A stretch of 64,000 nt of DNA from Corynebacterium sp. sy039 (GTDB lineage: Bacteria; Actinomycetota; Actinomycetes; Mycobacteriales; Mycobacteriaceae). The notes under the pieces are model-generated. The model ran no database searches and was not told the DNA's origin. It worked only from the letters and a program-made list of their open reading frames with translations. The translations under genes and the position numbers were made by a program. Of the stretch, positions 1 to 10,226 are shown in pieces. Numbering within the stretch: the stretch's first letter is position 1; every line of letters begins with the position of its first letter. The stretch is from positions 558,001 through 622,000 of the forward strand of contig NZ_CP042325.1 in assembly GCF_007904105.1 (NCBI RefSeq). Direction: 5' to 3'.

Positions 1-1164
1 ATTACAGTGGTGAAGAAGATTAACGACGATGATGCCAATGCGAAGCCTGGTGTGAAGGTTCAACCTGGTGAGGATATGAGCATCGTGTTTGAGGTATCGA
101 ATGATGGTGATGTGGCACTCGGTGACGTTGCATTGTCGGATAATGTGATCCCAGCAGACCAGATTACGTGTGAGGATAAGCCTGACACGTTGAATCCTGG
201 TGACAGTTTCACGTGTTCTGCGACACTTACAGCACCATTGTCTGGTGATCATGTGAATATCGCAACGGTGGAAGGTACCCCTGTGTACGCGGAGGGTGAG
301 TCTGGTCCGACTGATCCTGTTATGGATTCTGATGTTGCTCGTGCGTGGGTGGATGAGCCTGAGAAGGTGGTGAAGGTTCCTTCCATTACAGTGGTGAAGA
401 AGATTAATGGTGATGATGCCAATAGTAAGCCTGGTGTGAAAGTACAACCAGGTGAAGACATGAACATCGTGTTTGAGGTGACTAATACTGGTTCGGCAGT
501 ACTGGAAGACATTGATCTTGCGGATAATGTGATTCCATCGGATCAGATCACGTGTGAGGATAAACCAGAGTCACTCAAGCCTGGTGAGTCGTTCACCTGC
601 CATGCGACACTCAAGGCACCATCGTCTGGTGATCATGTGAATATCGCAACCGCCCAGGCAACTCCTGTGTATGGTGATGGTGAGACTGGTTCTGATCAGC
701 CTGTGTTGGATGTTGATGTGGCTCGTGCTGTGGTGGTGGAGCCTGACCAACCAGAACAACCAGAGCAGCCTGAGGAAGGCAAGCCTTCTAAACCTGCTAA
801 GCCTGCTAAGCCTTCCAAGCCTGAGGCGGACAAGCCTGCTGGGTCGTGTGGTGAGTCTGTGGGTGTTAAGCCTGCGTGTGGCACACCAAGCGAACCTGAG
901 TCCAGCAAACCTGGGTCTGAGCCTGGCCAGTCTGGTGGTGTGATTGCTGGTGAGGTTGTGAAGCATTGCCAGAAACCAACCAACCCTGGTGATAGTCCTG
1001 CCCAGTCTGGCACCAATCCTGCCGAGTCTGGCGAGCCTGTGAAGGCTGAGCCTGGTGCGGATAAGACCGCTAAGACGGTGAAGGCTGGTGCTAAGACTAA
1101 TACTGGTGGCAAGACTCAGAAGTCTGGTGTGCGGGTAACTACGGGTGGTCATCTAGCAGCGTAG
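1..1164 (+). CDS. Surface protein with tandem DUF11-like repeats, 5' end missing
   Basis: The reading frame is open from the first base, so the true start and any signal peptide lie outside the window. What remains is at least two tandem beta-rich repeats of about 125 residues. Each begins with a TVVKKIN motif, continues through VKVQPGEDM and an ITCEDKP segment, and ends near DHVNIAT; this resembles the DUF11 family of bacterial surface adhesin repeats. The last ~130 residues are low complexity, rich in Pro, Glu, Lys and Ser, with a few Cys. The protein ends VTTGGHLAA, almost the same tail as the two surface proteins near 53-56 kb. There is no LPXTG motif and no C-terminal membrane segment. 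It is probably secreted or cell-envelope associated; the ligand is unknown. Confidence 0.8.
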   Translation: MTVVKKINDDDANAKPGVKVQPGEDMSIVFEVSNDGDVALGDVALSDNVIPADQITCEDKPDTLNPGDSFTCSATLTAPLSGDHVNIATVEGTPVYAEGESGPTDPVMDSDVARAWVDEPEKVVKVPSITVVKKINGDDANSKPGVKVQPGEDMNIVFEVTNTGSAVLEDIDLADNVIPSDQITCEDKPESLKPGESFTCHATLKAPSSGDHVNIATAQATPVYGDGETGSDQPVLDVDVARAVVVEPDQPEQPEQPEEGKPSKPAKPAKPSKPEADKPAGSCGESVGVKPACGTPSEPESSKPGSEPGQSGGVIAGEVVKHCQKPTNPGDSPAQSGTNPAESGEPVKAEPGADKTAKTVKAGAKTNTGGKTQKSGVRVTTGGHLAA

Positions 1165-1231
1165 TTGGAGCCTGCTTCTTAGACGGGATGGTGTGTCCTG
1201 CACGCGTATAGCACGTATAGTGTGGGCGCAG

Positions 1232-1265
1232 ATGTGGGGTGGTGTGACAAAGCACCACCCCACAT
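1232..1265 (+). terminator. Inverted repeat after the surface protein gene
   Basis: A perfect 13-bp stem (ATGTGGGGTGGTG and its complement) encloses an 8-nt loop about 70 bp after the stop codon. The T-tract that follows is weak. It probably ends transcription of the surface protein gene before the peptide transporter gene. Confidence 0.65.
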
Positions 1266-1487
1266 TTCACATTCAATGCCATTTATAACTTCTTAGCCAC
1301 AACGTCGAAAAGCTGCGTAGCATGATCAAGCAGTGCAGCGCACTCTGCGATTGTTCAGGCATCGCACAGTCCTCACCTCAGCAATCCTATTCCGGTACTT
1401 CATCTGGACTCCTTCAATTGCCAACCCATATTTCTATTTTCCTATTGAATTTCCCATTCTTGCTGAGCACACCCTAAAATACTTATC

Positions 1488-2987
1488 ATGTCCGATTCTT
1501 TATCTGCGCATAGCGCTCAACAAAGCGAGGAACCACCTGCAGTGGCAGACCGCGAGCATGGTTTCTTTGGTCACCCGTGGGGGTTGGCAAATCTTTCCGC
1601 CATCGAGATGTGGGAGCGATTCAGCTTCTACGGTATGCAAACATTAGTCGCATACTACATCTATTATTCGGTGTCCCAGGGGGGGCTAGGGTATAGCGAA
1701 ACTGTCGCTACTTCTATCCTTGGTGCCTATGGTGGTTTGGTCTACCTTTTCGCTATTGCGGGTGCTTGGGTTTCTGACCGTGTGCTTGGTGCTGAGCGTA
1801 CTCTTACTATTGCAGCGGTGCTTATCATGTGTGGTCACCTCACTCTTTCTTTCCTCCACAGTTTGCTTGGCGTGGGTATTGGTTTGGTGTTGATCGCCAT
1901 TGGCTCTGGTGCGCTAAAGACTACTACCTCTGTGGTTATTGGTTCGCTTTATCGACGCAGTGATAGTCGTCGTGACGCTGCTTTCTCCTTCTACTATATG
2001 GGCATTAACATCGGTGCTTTGGTCGGACCAATTTTGACTGGTATTTTGTGGAAAACCAAGGGGTTCCACTGGGGTTTTGCGTTGGCGGCAATTGGTATGG
2101 CTCTCGGCTTGACCCAGTATCTGTTCTTCCGCAAGCGCACGCTCTCGACGACGTCCAAAGGCGCACCTAACCCTGCACCGAAGCAACAACTGCGTGTGGT
2201 TGCTATTTGCGTCGTGGTTGGTCTTATCGCGTTGATTGCAGTATGCGCTTTGGGTGTTGTGACTTTGGAGCGCTTGTCTAGCATTGTTACTGTCGTAACG
2301 TTGCTTGCTTCTTTGGTGCTCTTTACTGTGTTGATTCGTTCTCAGCAGTTGACTAAGGTGGAGCGTTCTCGCGTGTATGCGTTTATCCCTATGTTCTTTG
2401 CCTCAAGTGCTTTCTGGGCGTTGTTCCAGCAGCAGTTTACTTCTATTGCTGTTTTGGCTGATAAGCAACTTGATCGCCATATTTTTGGTATGGAGTTGCC
2501 GCCGTCGGTGGTGCAGTCGATTAACCCGATGTTTGTGATTATTTTCGCTGGTATTTTCTCAGTGGTGTGGTTGAAGTTGGGTGATCGTCAACCACCAGCA
2601 CCAATGAAATTTGCTTTCGCTAATATCATCATGGGTATTGCGTTCTTGGTATTTATCCCATTTACTAAGGGTCTTATCCCCATGTATGTGATTGTGGTTG
2701 TGTTCTTCCTCTTTACCATTGCGGAGTTGTTGCTTTCTCCATTGGGTATGTCGTTGGCTACTAAATTGGCGCCTCAAGCATTCAACTCGCAAATGGTTGC
2801 GTTGTTCTTCATGTCCATTTCGGTTGGTACTGCTGCTTCAGGTTGGTTGGCTGATTTCTACGTACCAGGTGATGCCGCGGCAACCAACAAGTATTTCCTC
2901 TTTGTCGGGGTTGCTTCTATTGTGTTGGGCATTATTTTGGCTGTGTTTACTAAACCAATCGTGAAACTCATGCAGGGTGTGCGCTAA
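1488..2987 (+). CDS. POT/PTR2 family proton-dependent di-/tripeptide transporter
   Basis: A 499-residue membrane protein with about 12-14 hydrophobic segments. The POT-family signature ExxERFxxYG is seen as E40-MWERFSFYG, and the second PTR2 motif [10 protein letters not shown] lies at about 168-177. The family imports di- and tripeptides with protons across the cytoplasmic membrane; length and motifs are typical of DtpT-like bacterial members. No clear ribosome binding site precedes the ATG, but this start gives the usual short soluble N-terminus before the first helix. Seven G in a row encode Gln-Gly-Gly near residue 64. The stop codon overlaps that of the convergent hisN-like gene by four bases. 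Confidence 0.9.
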   Translation: MSDSLSAHSAQQSEEPPAVADREHGFFGHPWGLANLSAIEMWERFSFYGMQTLVAYYIYYSVSQGGLGYSETVATSILGAYGGLVYLFAIAGAWVSDRVLGAERTLTIAAVLIMCGHLTLSFLHSLLGVGIGLVLIAIGSGALKTTTSVVIGSLYRRSDSRRDAAFSFYYMGINIGALVGPILTGILWKTKGFHWGFALAAIGMALGLTQYLFFRKRTLSTTSKGAPNPAPKQQLRVVAICVVVGLIALIAVCALGVVTLERLSSIVTVVTLLASLVLFTVLIRSQQLTKVERSRVYAFIPMFFASSAFWALFQQQFTSIAVLADKQLDRHIFGMELPPSVVQSINPMFVIIFAGIFSVVWLKLGDRQPPAPMKFAFANIIMGIAFLVFIPFTKGLIPMYVIVVVFFLFTIAELLLSPLGMSLATKLAPQAFNSQMVALFFMSISVGTAASGWLADFYVPGDAAATNKYFLFVGVASIVLGIILAVFTKPIVKLMQGVR

Positions 2988-3781
2988 GCCTCAGAGGATT
3001 CAGAGAGCAAAGAGCGTACCTGCTCATGTAAGTGCCCGTTAGTGGCCAGAGCATCACCACCATGAGGTCCTGGAATGCCGGCGAGAGAGCTAAAGCTCCC
3101 GCCGGCTTCTTCAACTAAAATTGCCAGTGCGGCAAGATCCCATAGCGATACTTCTGGTTCGGCAGCTATGTCGACGCTACCCTCAGCAACTAAACAATAA
3201 GACCAGAAGTCGCCAAAGCCGCGTAGCCGCCAGGTGTCATCGGAGAGTTTCTGAAAATTAGCTAATAGTTCGCGTTCTTTCCAACCGTCGAGTGAGGAAA
3301 AAGAAACCGAGGCATCACCAAGTTGGGTAACGCCAGAGACGTGAATGGGGTTTACTTTTCCATTGACACTGCGATATGCCCCGCTGCCTTGGGCTGCCCA
3401 CCAGCGTCGATTCAATGCTGGGGCAGAAACCACACCTACCACAGGGTGACCGTCGACAAGCAAGGCGATAAGGGTAGCCCACACAGGTACTCCGCGCACA
3501 TAGTTTTTTGTGCCGTCGATGGGGTCGATAACCCATTGCCGTCCGCTTAGCTGGGGCTGTCCGCCGAATTCCTCGCCCAGAATATGATCCTGCGGAAAAT
3601 GCTCAGTAATGAGTGAACGCAGCAGCTGCTCGCACGCAATATCCGCATCAGAAACTGGAGTCATATCCGGTTTAGCTTCCACGCGCAGGTCATTGGCATA
3701 GAACCGTTCATGAGTAAGCTCATCGGCACGTTGGGCAAGTTCTAATGCAAAAGCTAATTCAGCAGCATAAGGGGTATTCAT
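2984..3781 (-). CDS. hisN: Histidinol-phosphatase (inositol monophosphatase family), HisN
   Basis: A 265-residue member of the Mg2+-dependent inositol monophosphatase fold. Metal ligands are visible: GEE at 69-71, DPIDGT at 86-91 and the C-terminal WD at 214-215. In Corynebacterium glutamicum the homologue close to prfB is the histidinol-phosphatase that completes histidine synthesis, and the position here matches. A second family member follows the same orientation immediately upstream. Substrate assignment rests on synteny and the TKNYVRG context after the metal site; a general inositol phosphatase role cannot be excluded from sequence alone. Confidence 0.8.
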   Translation of the reverse strand: MNTPYAAELAFALELAQRADELTHERFYANDLRVEAKPDMTPVSDADIACEQLLRSLITEHFPQDHILGEEFGGQPQLSGRQWVIDPIDGTKNYVRGVPVWATLIALLVDGHPVVGVVSAPALNRRWWAAQGSGAYRSVNGKVNPIHVSGVTQLGDASVSFSSLDGWKERELLANFQKLSDDTWRLRGFGDFWSYCLVAEGSVDIAAEPEVSLWDLAALAILVEEAGGSFSSLAGIPGPHGGDALATNGHLHEQVRSLLSESSEA

Positions 3782-3820
3782 GCTTGTTTAGCCTAATTGC
3801 TTAGCTAGGGATGTGTCCAT

Positions 3821-4684
3821 CTACTGCTGTTTTGCTTGTTCTATGATGCGCAACATTTCTGCTACCACCTGCTTATTGCCCGCAAGCGACCATTCAATGC
3901 CATTTACCTCAACCTGTTCTGCAGCACCGCCAGCGCCTTGGATAAGCGCAGCACCAGGCAACCAATCCCAGGCAGGAACACTATGCTGTGCCCATGCGCC
4001 GAGATTTCCTTGGGCGACTTGAGCTAAATCCACTGAGCCTGCCCCTAACATTCGCAGAGCAGCAAAGGACTCAGCCAATGCCTGCCACGGTTGCGCAATC
4101 TCTGGTTGACTCAGGGCAGTAGGGTGGATGTAGGTCGCAAAAGAAATATCAGCACATGGTTGTTCACTAAGCGACGCTACCTCTTTGCCGTTAAAAGTAG
4201 TAGGAATATCTGGACCGCCAAACCAGGTATAGCCCAGATCAGGGCGATGGACTGCACCAAAATGTAGGGCAGTGGGATGTGTTGGTTCGCCGTCGATAAG
4301 CGCGAGGGCACTGCACCAATAGTCGGATGCAGCAGCAAAATTGTAGGTGCCGTCGACAGGGTCAATAACCCAAGTTCGCCCAGAGGTGCTGGCTTTGGCG
4401 GTTCCTTCTTCGCCGAGAATACCGTCGTTGGGGCGTAGTTGCTCTAACACAGAGGTAACAAATTGCTCGGCGGCACGATCGGCATTAGTTACAACATCGC
4501 TTATCGACGTTTTGTGTTCCACTGCCACTCCTTGTTCGCGCAGGCGCCACGCAAGACGAGCTGCATTAAACACTAATGCTTGGGCGAGGTGGGCGTCAGT
4601 ATCATCTTGGTGCGAAATAACAAAGGTTTTGGCAAGGGCTGCGACAAAAGTTTCTAAATCTGGATGCGTTGCGTCGTTCGTCAT
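3821..4684 (-). CDS. Inositol monophosphatase family protein
   Basis: A 287-residue paralogue of the downstream hisN product. The metal-binding motifs are GEE at 91-93, DPVDGTYNF from 108 and WDW at 239-241. An N-terminal extension of about 35 residues precedes the phosphatase fold. Family members hydrolyse myo-inositol phosphate or related sugar phosphates; in actinobacteria this could feed inositol-lipid synthesis. It is co-directional with hisN, 39 bp apart, and divergent from prfB. The exact substrate is not shown by the sequence. Confidence 0.85.
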   Translation of the reverse strand: MTNDATHPDLETFVAALAKTFVISHQDDTDAHLAQALVFNAARLAWRLREQGVAVEHKTSISDVVTNADRAAEQFVTSVLEQLRPNDGILGEEGTAKASTSGRTWVIDPVDGTYNFAAASDYWCSALALIDGEPTHPTALHFGAVHRPDLGYTWFGGPDIPTTFNGKEVASLSEQPCADISFATYIHPTALSQPEIAQPWQALAESFAALRMLGAGSVDLAQVAQGNLGAWAQHSVPAWDWLPGAALIQGAGGAAEQVEVNGIEWSLAGNKQVVAEMLRIIEQAKQQ

Positions 4685-4771
4685 ACTTTCTATTGTGCAA
4701 TATCGACAAAGATTCTGCTTTTCGTTAGGGCATATTTTGGCGAGCGGAAGTTCAAGGTAGAATGAACCACC

Positions 4772-5884
4772 ATGCGACCGGAAACATCAGCCCAGATAAC
4801 GAAACTCGACACAACCCTCGTCACTATTGAAAAAGTGCTTGATCCGCAACAGATGGCTGATCGGATTCGCGAGTTAGAAGCCCAAGCATCAGACCCATCA
4901 CTGTGGGATGACCCCGACCATGCGCAACAAGTCACCACAGAGCTTTCTGCTGTCCAATCTTCCCTGAAGAAAATACGTGATATTCGTCAGCGTCTCGACG
5001 ACCTTCCCATCATGTATGAATTAGCCGAAGAAGACACCTCAGACTCATCTGGGCTAGAACTGGCAGAGCAAGAATTAGCTGACCTTACCGCAGCAATTGA
5101 TGCTTTAGAAGTAAAAACCATGCTCTCTGGCCCTTATGATGCTCGTGAGGCAGTGATCAACATTCGCTCAGGAGCTGGTGGTTCCGAAGCTGCTGACTGG
5201 GCAGAAATGCTGATGAGAATGTACACTCGCTGGGCAGAAAAGAATGGTCATGCAGTAGAAATCTATGATATTTCCTATGCGGAAGAAGCGGGCATTAAAT
5301 CCGCCACTTTTGTGGTTCATGGCGAGTATATGTATGGCACGCTTTCTGTGGAACAAGGGGCACATCGGTTGGTACGCATCAGTCCCTTTGATAGCCAATC
5401 CCGACGCCATACTTCTTTTGCCGAGGTAGAAGTATTGCCGGTGGTGGAGCAAACAGATCACATTGATATTCCAGATTCTGATATTCGTGTTGATGTGTTC
5501 CGTTCTTCCGGACCAGGTGGACAGTCAGTAAATACCACAGACTCAGCAGTGCGCATCACGCACATTCCCACAAATATCGTGGTGACCTGTCAGAATGAGA
5601 AATCGCAAATCCAGAACCGGGCGTCGGCAATGCGCGTGCTCCAAGCAAAATTATTAGAGCGCAAGCGCCAAGAAGAAAAGAATGAATTAGAAGCTCTTGG
5701 CGCTGGCGGCAATGCCTCCTGGGGTAACCAAATGCGCTCTTATGTATTGCACCCATATCAGATGGTGAAGGATCTGCGCACAAACTATGAAGTCAATGAC
5801 CCCGGAAAAGTTCTCGACGGGGACATTGACAAGTTCCTTGAAGCTGGTATTAGGTGGCGCATTGCCCAAAACCAAGCTGATTAA
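4772..5884 (+). CDS. prfB: Peptide chain release factor 2
   Basis: RF2 recognises UGA and UAA stop codons and triggers peptide release on the ribosome. The 370-residue product has the UGA-specific SPF motif at 204-206 and the catalytic GGQ at 249-251 in GPGGQSVN. The frame is continuous from the ATG, so the programmed +1 frameshift found in many bacterial prfB genes is absent. It begins the conserved actinobacterial series prfB-ftsE-ftsX-smpB-tmRNA, here interrupted by an AbgT transporter gene on the opposite strand. Its end lies 7 bp from the end of that transporter gene. Confidence 0.97.
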   Translation: MRPETSAQITKLDTTLVTIEKVLDPQQMADRIRELEAQASDPSLWDDPDHAQQVTTELSAVQSSLKKIRDIRQRLDDLPIMYELAEEDTSDSSGLELAEQELADLTAAIDALEVKTMLSGPYDAREAVINIRSGAGGSEAADWAEMLMRMYTRWAEKNGHAVEIYDISYAEEAGIKSATFVVHGEYMYGTLSVEQGAHRLVRISPFDSQSRRHTSFAEVEVLPVVEQTDHIDIPDSDIRVDVFRSSGPGGQSVNTTDSAVRITHIPTNIVVTCQNEKSQIQNRASAMRVLQAKLLERKRQEEKNELEALGAGGNASWGNQMRSYVLHPYQMVKDLRTNYEVNDPGKVLDGDIDKFLEAGIRWRIAQNQAD

Positions 5885-5891
5885 TCGCTGA

Positions 5892-7532
5892 TCAAGCAGG
5901 GTAGGTGTATGGCGTACCAGGTCCAAGTGGTAATCCGAGGAAATACCACAGGATAAAGAATAAGAACCAGCTAATGAGCATGGACAGTGAGTAAGGCAGC
6001 GCTAGCGAAAATAGCGTACCGACACCAGCCTTTTTGTAATAGCGCTGTAGGAAAATGAGCGCCAACGCAAACGAAGGGCTCATCGGAGTAATGATGTTGG
6101 TGGTGGAATCACCGATACGGAAAATCATCTGAGATACCTCCGGGCTGACGCCAATATACATCATCATCGGTACCACAATAGGAGCCATAAGCGACCACTG
6201 AGCCGAGCCAGAGGTAATGAGCAGGTTGAGCAAGGCAACCATGAGAACCAACAAGGTAAAGGTGACAACAAGTGGCAAGTGCCATTTCTGCAACAATTCT
6301 GCGCCTTTAATTGCCAACCACACTCCAAGATTTGACCACTTAAACCAAGCAAGGAATTGAGATAACACCAAGAACAGACCAATCAGCGGCAGCAAAGGTG
6401 CTAGTCCTTTGGCAATAAAATTAGGGACATCGGCAGATTCAGTGATTGTCTTTGCCGCAAGACCATATACAGTACCCAGGATGAAAAATCCTGCAGTAAT
6501 AGGCACTGCAATGGCGCGGATCAATGGGCCTTCGAGTGGGCCTTCTGGGCTGTAGAGCGGGGAGAATGGCGCAAATAGTGCTGCGAAATAGCACGCAATG
6601 TAGATGGCGGCAGCTATGCCTGTTACTTTTAAGGCTTTTACTTCTTGTGGTTTAAGGCTGAGATCTTTTTCCGATACTGCACCGGAGTCAGCGCCAGTAC
6701 CAGTGCTGGTATCAGAGTCAGAAGGTGCGGCTGAATCTTCGGAGTTCGCAAAAGACAATTCCGAAAAATCAATAGCACTGTGGTCGATAATACTGTGTGC
6801 TTTGCGTTCCATATATAGCTCTGTCACTGCGGTAATAATCAAGGAGAGCAAAATAGTAGAAGCGATGACGAAGAAATAGTTTGCCAGTGGCGATACCTCG
6901 TAGGATTCATCAACAATATGTGCTGCTGAAGTTGAAATACCGCCCAGGAGCACATCGGTGATGTTGAGAATCAAACTTGCGTTGAATCCGGCAGAAGAAG
7001 CCGCAAAAGCAACGATTGCCCCCACGATGGGTGAGCGCCCCAGGGCACGGAAACTAATAGCGCCAATGGGAATGAGAATGACATAGATGGCGTCGGAAGC
7101 AATGGAGCCAGTGACGCCAGCAAGGGAGAGCATAAAGGTAATGGTGCGTGCCCCTACGCGAGCCACCATGACCCGAATAAGCGCAGAAATAAGCCCTGAA
7201 TGTTCTGCTACTGCGACGCCAAACATCACGGTAATAATCACGCCTAGTGGTGGAAAAGTCGTGAAGTTATTGATCGCCTCACTAAACATCTGCTGTATCC
7301 CTTGCTTGGTGAGCAGATTAGTGACGTAGATTGTTTCCCCAGTTTGTGGATCTTGTGCGTGGAGTCCCAAAGCGGAACCAATCCAGCTGCCTACTGCTAC
7401 CATCACGGCAAAGAACATAAAGAGCCATAATGGTGCAGGTAGTTTATTGCCTAGTCGTTCAAGTTTAGCTAGGAACCCGCCGCTGCGCGTAGCGTCGGGT
7501 GAGTGCTCTACAGGAGTGGCCTGAGCATTCAT
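5892..7532 (-). CDS. AbgT family transporter
   Basis: A 546-residue membrane protein of the AbgT family, whose members import p-aminobenzoyl-glutamate or export sulfonamide-type antimetabolites. About 12 hydrophobic segments are visible, with a long hydrophilic Ser/Asp/Glu-rich loop in the middle. The chosen start is the ATG before NAQATPVEH because GGAGG sits 8 nt upstream; an open frame extends 33 codons further but has no comparable site. The gene breaks the usual prfB-ftsE adjacency, which suggests insertion into this conserved block. Substrate is not determinable here. Confidence 0.9.
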   Translation of the reverse strand: MNAQATPVEHSPDATRSGGFLAKLERLGNKLPAPLWLFMFFAVMVAVGSWIGSALGLHAQDPQTGETIYVTNLLTKQGIQQMFSEAINNFTTFPPLGVIITVMFGVAVAEHSGLISALIRVMVARVGARTITFMLSLAGVTGSIASDAIYVILIPIGAISFRALGRSPIVGAIVAFAASSAGFNASLILNITDVLLGGISTSAAHIVDESYEVSPLANYFFVIASTILLSLIITAVTELYMERKAHSIIDHSAIDFSELSFANSEDSAAPSDSDTSTGTGADSGAVSEKDLSLKPQEVKALKVTGIAAAIYIACYFAALFAPFSPLYSPEGPLEGPLIRAIAVPITAGFFILGTVYGLAAKTITESADVPNFIAKGLAPLLPLIGLFLVLSQFLAWFKWSNLGVWLAIKGAELLQKWHLPLVVTFTLLVLMVALLNLLITSGSAQWSLMAPIVVPMMMYIGVSPEVSQMIFRIGDSTTNIITPMSPSFALALIFLQRYYKKAGVGTLFSLALPYSLSMLISWFLFFILWYFLGLPLGPGTPYTYPA

Positions 7533-7710
7533 AGGAGATTCCTCCGCGTTAAGGTCAATGAGATATGAATGTAGCAATGCCAGCATGATTGCACGCAAAA
7601 GCGTCGAATGCTGTTGGCATGACAATAGCACTAGAAATATCTATAGGTAAATAAATACTCATGATGCACTGGGCTGTATGGAATTTGCGGAGTTTGCTAA
7701 GGTGTAGTTC

Positions 7711-8400
7711 GTGATTACCTTTGACAACGTCACCAAGCTATATAAGACTTCTACGCGCCCAGCTCTCGACAACATCTCTCTTGAGATAGACAGCGGAGAG
7801 TTTGTTTTCTTGATCGGTCCTTCTGGTTCTGGAAAATCAACTTTCTTACAATTAATGATTAGAGAAACTAATCTCACCAGCGGTGACATTTATTTTTCTG
7901 ATACCCATGTGAATAAATTACGTGGTAACCAGATCAATAAGCTACGGCAAAACATTGGTTATGTGTTCCAGGACTTCCGTCTCCTACAGCAAAAAACAGT
8001 CTATGACAACGTAGCTTTTGCACTAGAAGTGATCGGCACCAAGAAAAAAGATATTGCGCAGCGCGTACCCGAGATGCTAGAGATGGTGGGTCTTGCGGCT
8101 AAGGCAAACCGTATGCCACAGGAGCTTTCTGGTGGTGAGCAGCAGCGAGTGGCAATTGCACGTGCTACGGTAAACCGCCCTATTCTTCTGCTTGCCGACG
8201 AACCAACAGGCAACCTTGACCCAGATACTTCAGACGACATTATGACCTTGCTAGCCAACATCAATAGCGCTGGTACAACAGTTATTATGTCGACGCATAA
8301 TGCTCGGGCGGTCAATGATATGCGTAGGCGAGTCATCGAGTTGAATCTCGGTAAACTGGTGCGCGACGACGCTCATGGCGTCTACGGCGAGGCACAATAA
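7711..8400 (+). CDS. ftsE: Cell division ATP-binding protein FtsE
   Basis: An ABC ATPase of 229 residues that pairs with FtsX to control peptidoglycan hydrolases at the septum. Walker A is GPSGSGKST at 36-44, the signature LSGGEQQ is at 139-145, and Walker B LLADEP at 160-165 precedes TGNLD. The start is GTG, giving [11 protein letters not shown] as in other actinobacterial FtsE. ftsX begins 22 bp after the stop, so the two genes are co-transcribed. Confidence 0.97.
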   Translation: MITFDNVTKLYKTSTRPALDNISLEIDSGEFVFLIGPSGSGKSTFLQLMIRETNLTSGDIYFSDTHVNKLRGNQINKLRQNIGYVFQDFRLLQQKTVYDNVAFALEVIGTKKKDIAQRVPEMLEMVGLAAKANRMPQELSGGEQQRVAIARATVNRPILLLADEPTGNLDPDTSDDIMTLLANINSAGTTVIMSTHNARAVNDMRRRVIELNLGKLVRDDAHGVYGEAQ

Positions 8401-8422
8401 GGAACAAAGGGAGTAAAAAATA

Positions 8423-9325
8423 ATGAGTTTTTCTTATGTGACTCGTGAGGCTTTCCGTGGTCTAGGAAAAAATATCACCATGACCATTGCGCTTGTGATT
8501 ACCACAGCAATCTCGCTAGCGCTGCTGGCAACAGGAGTGTTGGTGACCAATATGACTGCAAAAACAAAAGATATCTACCTCGACAGGGTAGAGGTCATGG
8601 TGCAGTTCAATGAAGAAGTTTCTGCCCAGGATCCTGATTGTTCTTCCCCGCAGTGCCGAGAGGTAAAAGATAAGCTGGAACAAGAATCAGGAATTGAATC
8701 TATCGAGTATCGTTCTCGTGCTCAATCCTATGAGCGTTTCGTGCAGGTATTTGAGAATTCTGATCCTTTGCTTGTGCAAGAGACATCACCAGATGCACTA
8801 CCAGCTGCATTGCACGTACGCTTATCGGATCCTCTTGATACCACCCCGCTTGATGTTATTCGTCAGCTCCCACAGGTGAGTTCAGTTGTGGATCAGGTTG
8901 ATGATTTGCGTGGAGCTACTGAGAATCTTGATTCAATCCGTAACGCTACTTTCTTATGCGCGGGTATTCAGGCATTAGCCGCGATATTCCTCATTGCAAA
9001 TATGGTGCAGTTGGCTGCTTTTAATCGTCGGGAAGAAATCTCTATCATGCGCATGGTTGGTGCCTCGCGCTGGTACACCCAGGCTCCTTTTGTGCTCGAA
9101 GCAGTGATAGCGGCAATTTTTGGTTCAATTCTTGCTGGTGTATCTATTTTCGCTGGAAAAGTTTGGGTTATTGATAAAACATTGCATGGTCTTTACGAGG
9201 CTCAATTGCTTGCCCCAATAACTATGAATGACATCTGGCTAGTCCTGCCAATTGTAGCGGCGATCGGTATTGTCTTTGCTGCGATTACTGCGCAAGCTAC
9301 CTTGCGTTGGTACGTCCGCAAGTAG
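8423..9325 (+). CDS. ftsX: Permease-like cell division protein FtsX
   Basis: A 300-residue integral membrane protein with one N-terminal helix (about 20-45), a large extracellular domain (about 50-165) and three C-terminal helices, the FtsX/MacB arrangement. It anchors FtsE and transmits its ATPase cycle to extracellular RipC/NlpC-type hydrolases. The extracellular part has CSSPQC, a possible disulfide pair as in mycobacterial FtsX. It lies directly between ftsE and smpB. Confidence 0.95.
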   Translation: MSFSYVTREAFRGLGKNITMTIALVITTAISLALLATGVLVTNMTAKTKDIYLDRVEVMVQFNEEVSAQDPDCSSPQCREVKDKLEQESGIESIEYRSRAQSYERFVQVFENSDPLLVQETSPDALPAALHVRLSDPLDTTPLDVIRQLPQVSSVVDQVDDLRGATENLDSIRNATFLCAGIQALAAIFLIANMVQLAAFNRREEISIMRMVGASRWYTQAPFVLEAVIAAIFGSILAGVSIFAGKVWVIDKTLHGLYEAQLLAPITMNDIWLVLPIVAAIGIVFAAITAQATLRWYVRK

Positions 9326-9376
9326 GTTTTGTTGGTTTTTCTTTAGCCGCATAAAGAATTAGCATGGTAAAGCATT

Positions 9377-9871
9377 ATGGCTAAGAAAAAAGATAAGAAG
9401 AAAAATAATAACCCTGTGATTGCCACCAATCGCAGGGCACGGCATGATTACACAATTTTAGATACCTATGAGTGTGGTGTGGTTTTAGTCGGTACCGAGG
9501 TAAAGGCACTGCGTGAGGGCAAAGTGTCGATTGTGGATTCCTTTGCCAGCATTGACGAGGGGGAAGTGTGGTTACGCAATCTCAACATTCCGCTTTATTC
9601 GCGAGGGCATTGGACTAATCACAACCCTATGCGTACCCGAAAGCTCTTGTTACATCGTCGAGAGATTGATTCGCTTTTAGGAAAGGTTCGCGATGGTGGG
9701 AAAACCCTGGTGCCCCTGTCGCTGTATTTTAAGGATGGGCGCTTGAAAGTAGAATTAGCGCTTGCTCAGGGTAAGCAAGACTATGATAAGCGGCAAGCAA
9801 TCAAACGTCGCACTGAAGAACGCGAGATCGTACGTGACCTGGGGCGTCGCGTAAAAGGTATTGCAGGCTAA
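9377..9871 (+). CDS. smpB: SsrA-binding protein SmpB
   Basis: SmpB (164 residues) binds tmRNA and brings it to stalled ribosomes for trans-translation. The conserved NRRARHDY start, [15 protein letters not shown] and [13 protein letters not shown] segments are present, with a basic C-terminal tail DKRQAIKRR that inserts in the mRNA channel. The N-terminus has an extra lysine-rich run. Its partner RNA gene lies 0.8 kb downstream on the other strand. Confidence 0.97.
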   Translation: MAKKKDKKKNNNPVIATNRRARHDYTILDTYECGVVLVGTEVKALREGKVSIVDSFASIDEGEVWLRNLNIPLYSRGHWTNHNPMRTRKLLLHRREIDSLLGKVRDGGKTLVPLSLYFKDGRLKVELALAQGKQDYDKRQAIKRRTEEREIVRDLGRRVKGIAG

Positions 9872-9880
9872 AACATAGCA

Positions 9881-9917
9881 AGAGGCGTCGTAGAGCATTG
9901 TGCTTTACGACGCCTCT
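9881..9917. terminator. Hairpin between smpB and the convergent small membrane protein gene
   Basis: A 16-bp stem starting AGAGGCGTCGTA with a 5-nt loop, placed between two converging genes. No T-run follows, so it may act in both directions or with Rho. Confidence 0.6.
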
Positions 9918-9925
9918 GCCATACA

Positions 9926-10120
9926 TTACTGAGTGCTTTTGTTGGCACCATCCCACATGAAAAATGCAACAGGACCCATGAGTGGGGCAATGAGAATAAC
10001 GATAGCCCACAATGCAGTTTCTGAGGTCGTGAGTTGTTTACGCAAGAGTGAGAGAAGCGCAATGATGGGGATAACAATGAGAATAATGAACGATATGGCT
10101 GCGAGAATGAGATTCAACAT
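9926..10120 (-). CDS. Small membrane protein, phospholipase D nuclease N-terminal (PLDc_N) type
   Basis: A 64-residue protein made of two hydrophobic helices (about 4-25 and 36-56) with a short basic loop between them. The second helix region, WAIVILIAPLMGPVAFFMWD, matches the PLDc_N pattern found as stand-alone small actinobacterial membrane proteins. Function is unknown. No strong ribosome binding site is seen before the ATG. Convergent with smpB. Confidence 0.75.
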   Translation of the reverse strand: MLNLILAAISFIILIVIPIIALLSLLRKQLTTSETALWAIVILIAPLMGPVAFFMWDGANKSTQ

Positions 10121-10190
10121 AACTTCGAGTATATATTTCTGTTTTTTTTTTCAATTTTTAACTGTTTTTCAACACGTAAGTGTGAGGTAT

Positions 10191-10220
10191 TTGGTTCCCT
10201 GAGAGCACTATGGGTAGACT
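10191..10220 (+). promoter_or_regulatory. Probable promoter of the bS22 gene
   Basis: TTGGTT and TAGACT are spaced by 18 bp. Transcription would start at about 10227, just before a leader whose two ends can pair. Assigned by eye only. Confidence 0.45.
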
Positions 10221-10226
10221 ATTAAA

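Noticed and set aside
1679..1685. Run of seven G in the POT transporter gene as a second phase-variable tract
   Set aside because: It is short, in frame, and encodes normal Gln-Gly-Gly residues; there is no paralogue with another length to compare.
4772..4900. Programmed frameshift in prfB
   Set aside because: The frame is continuous with no internal TGA, so none is needed.
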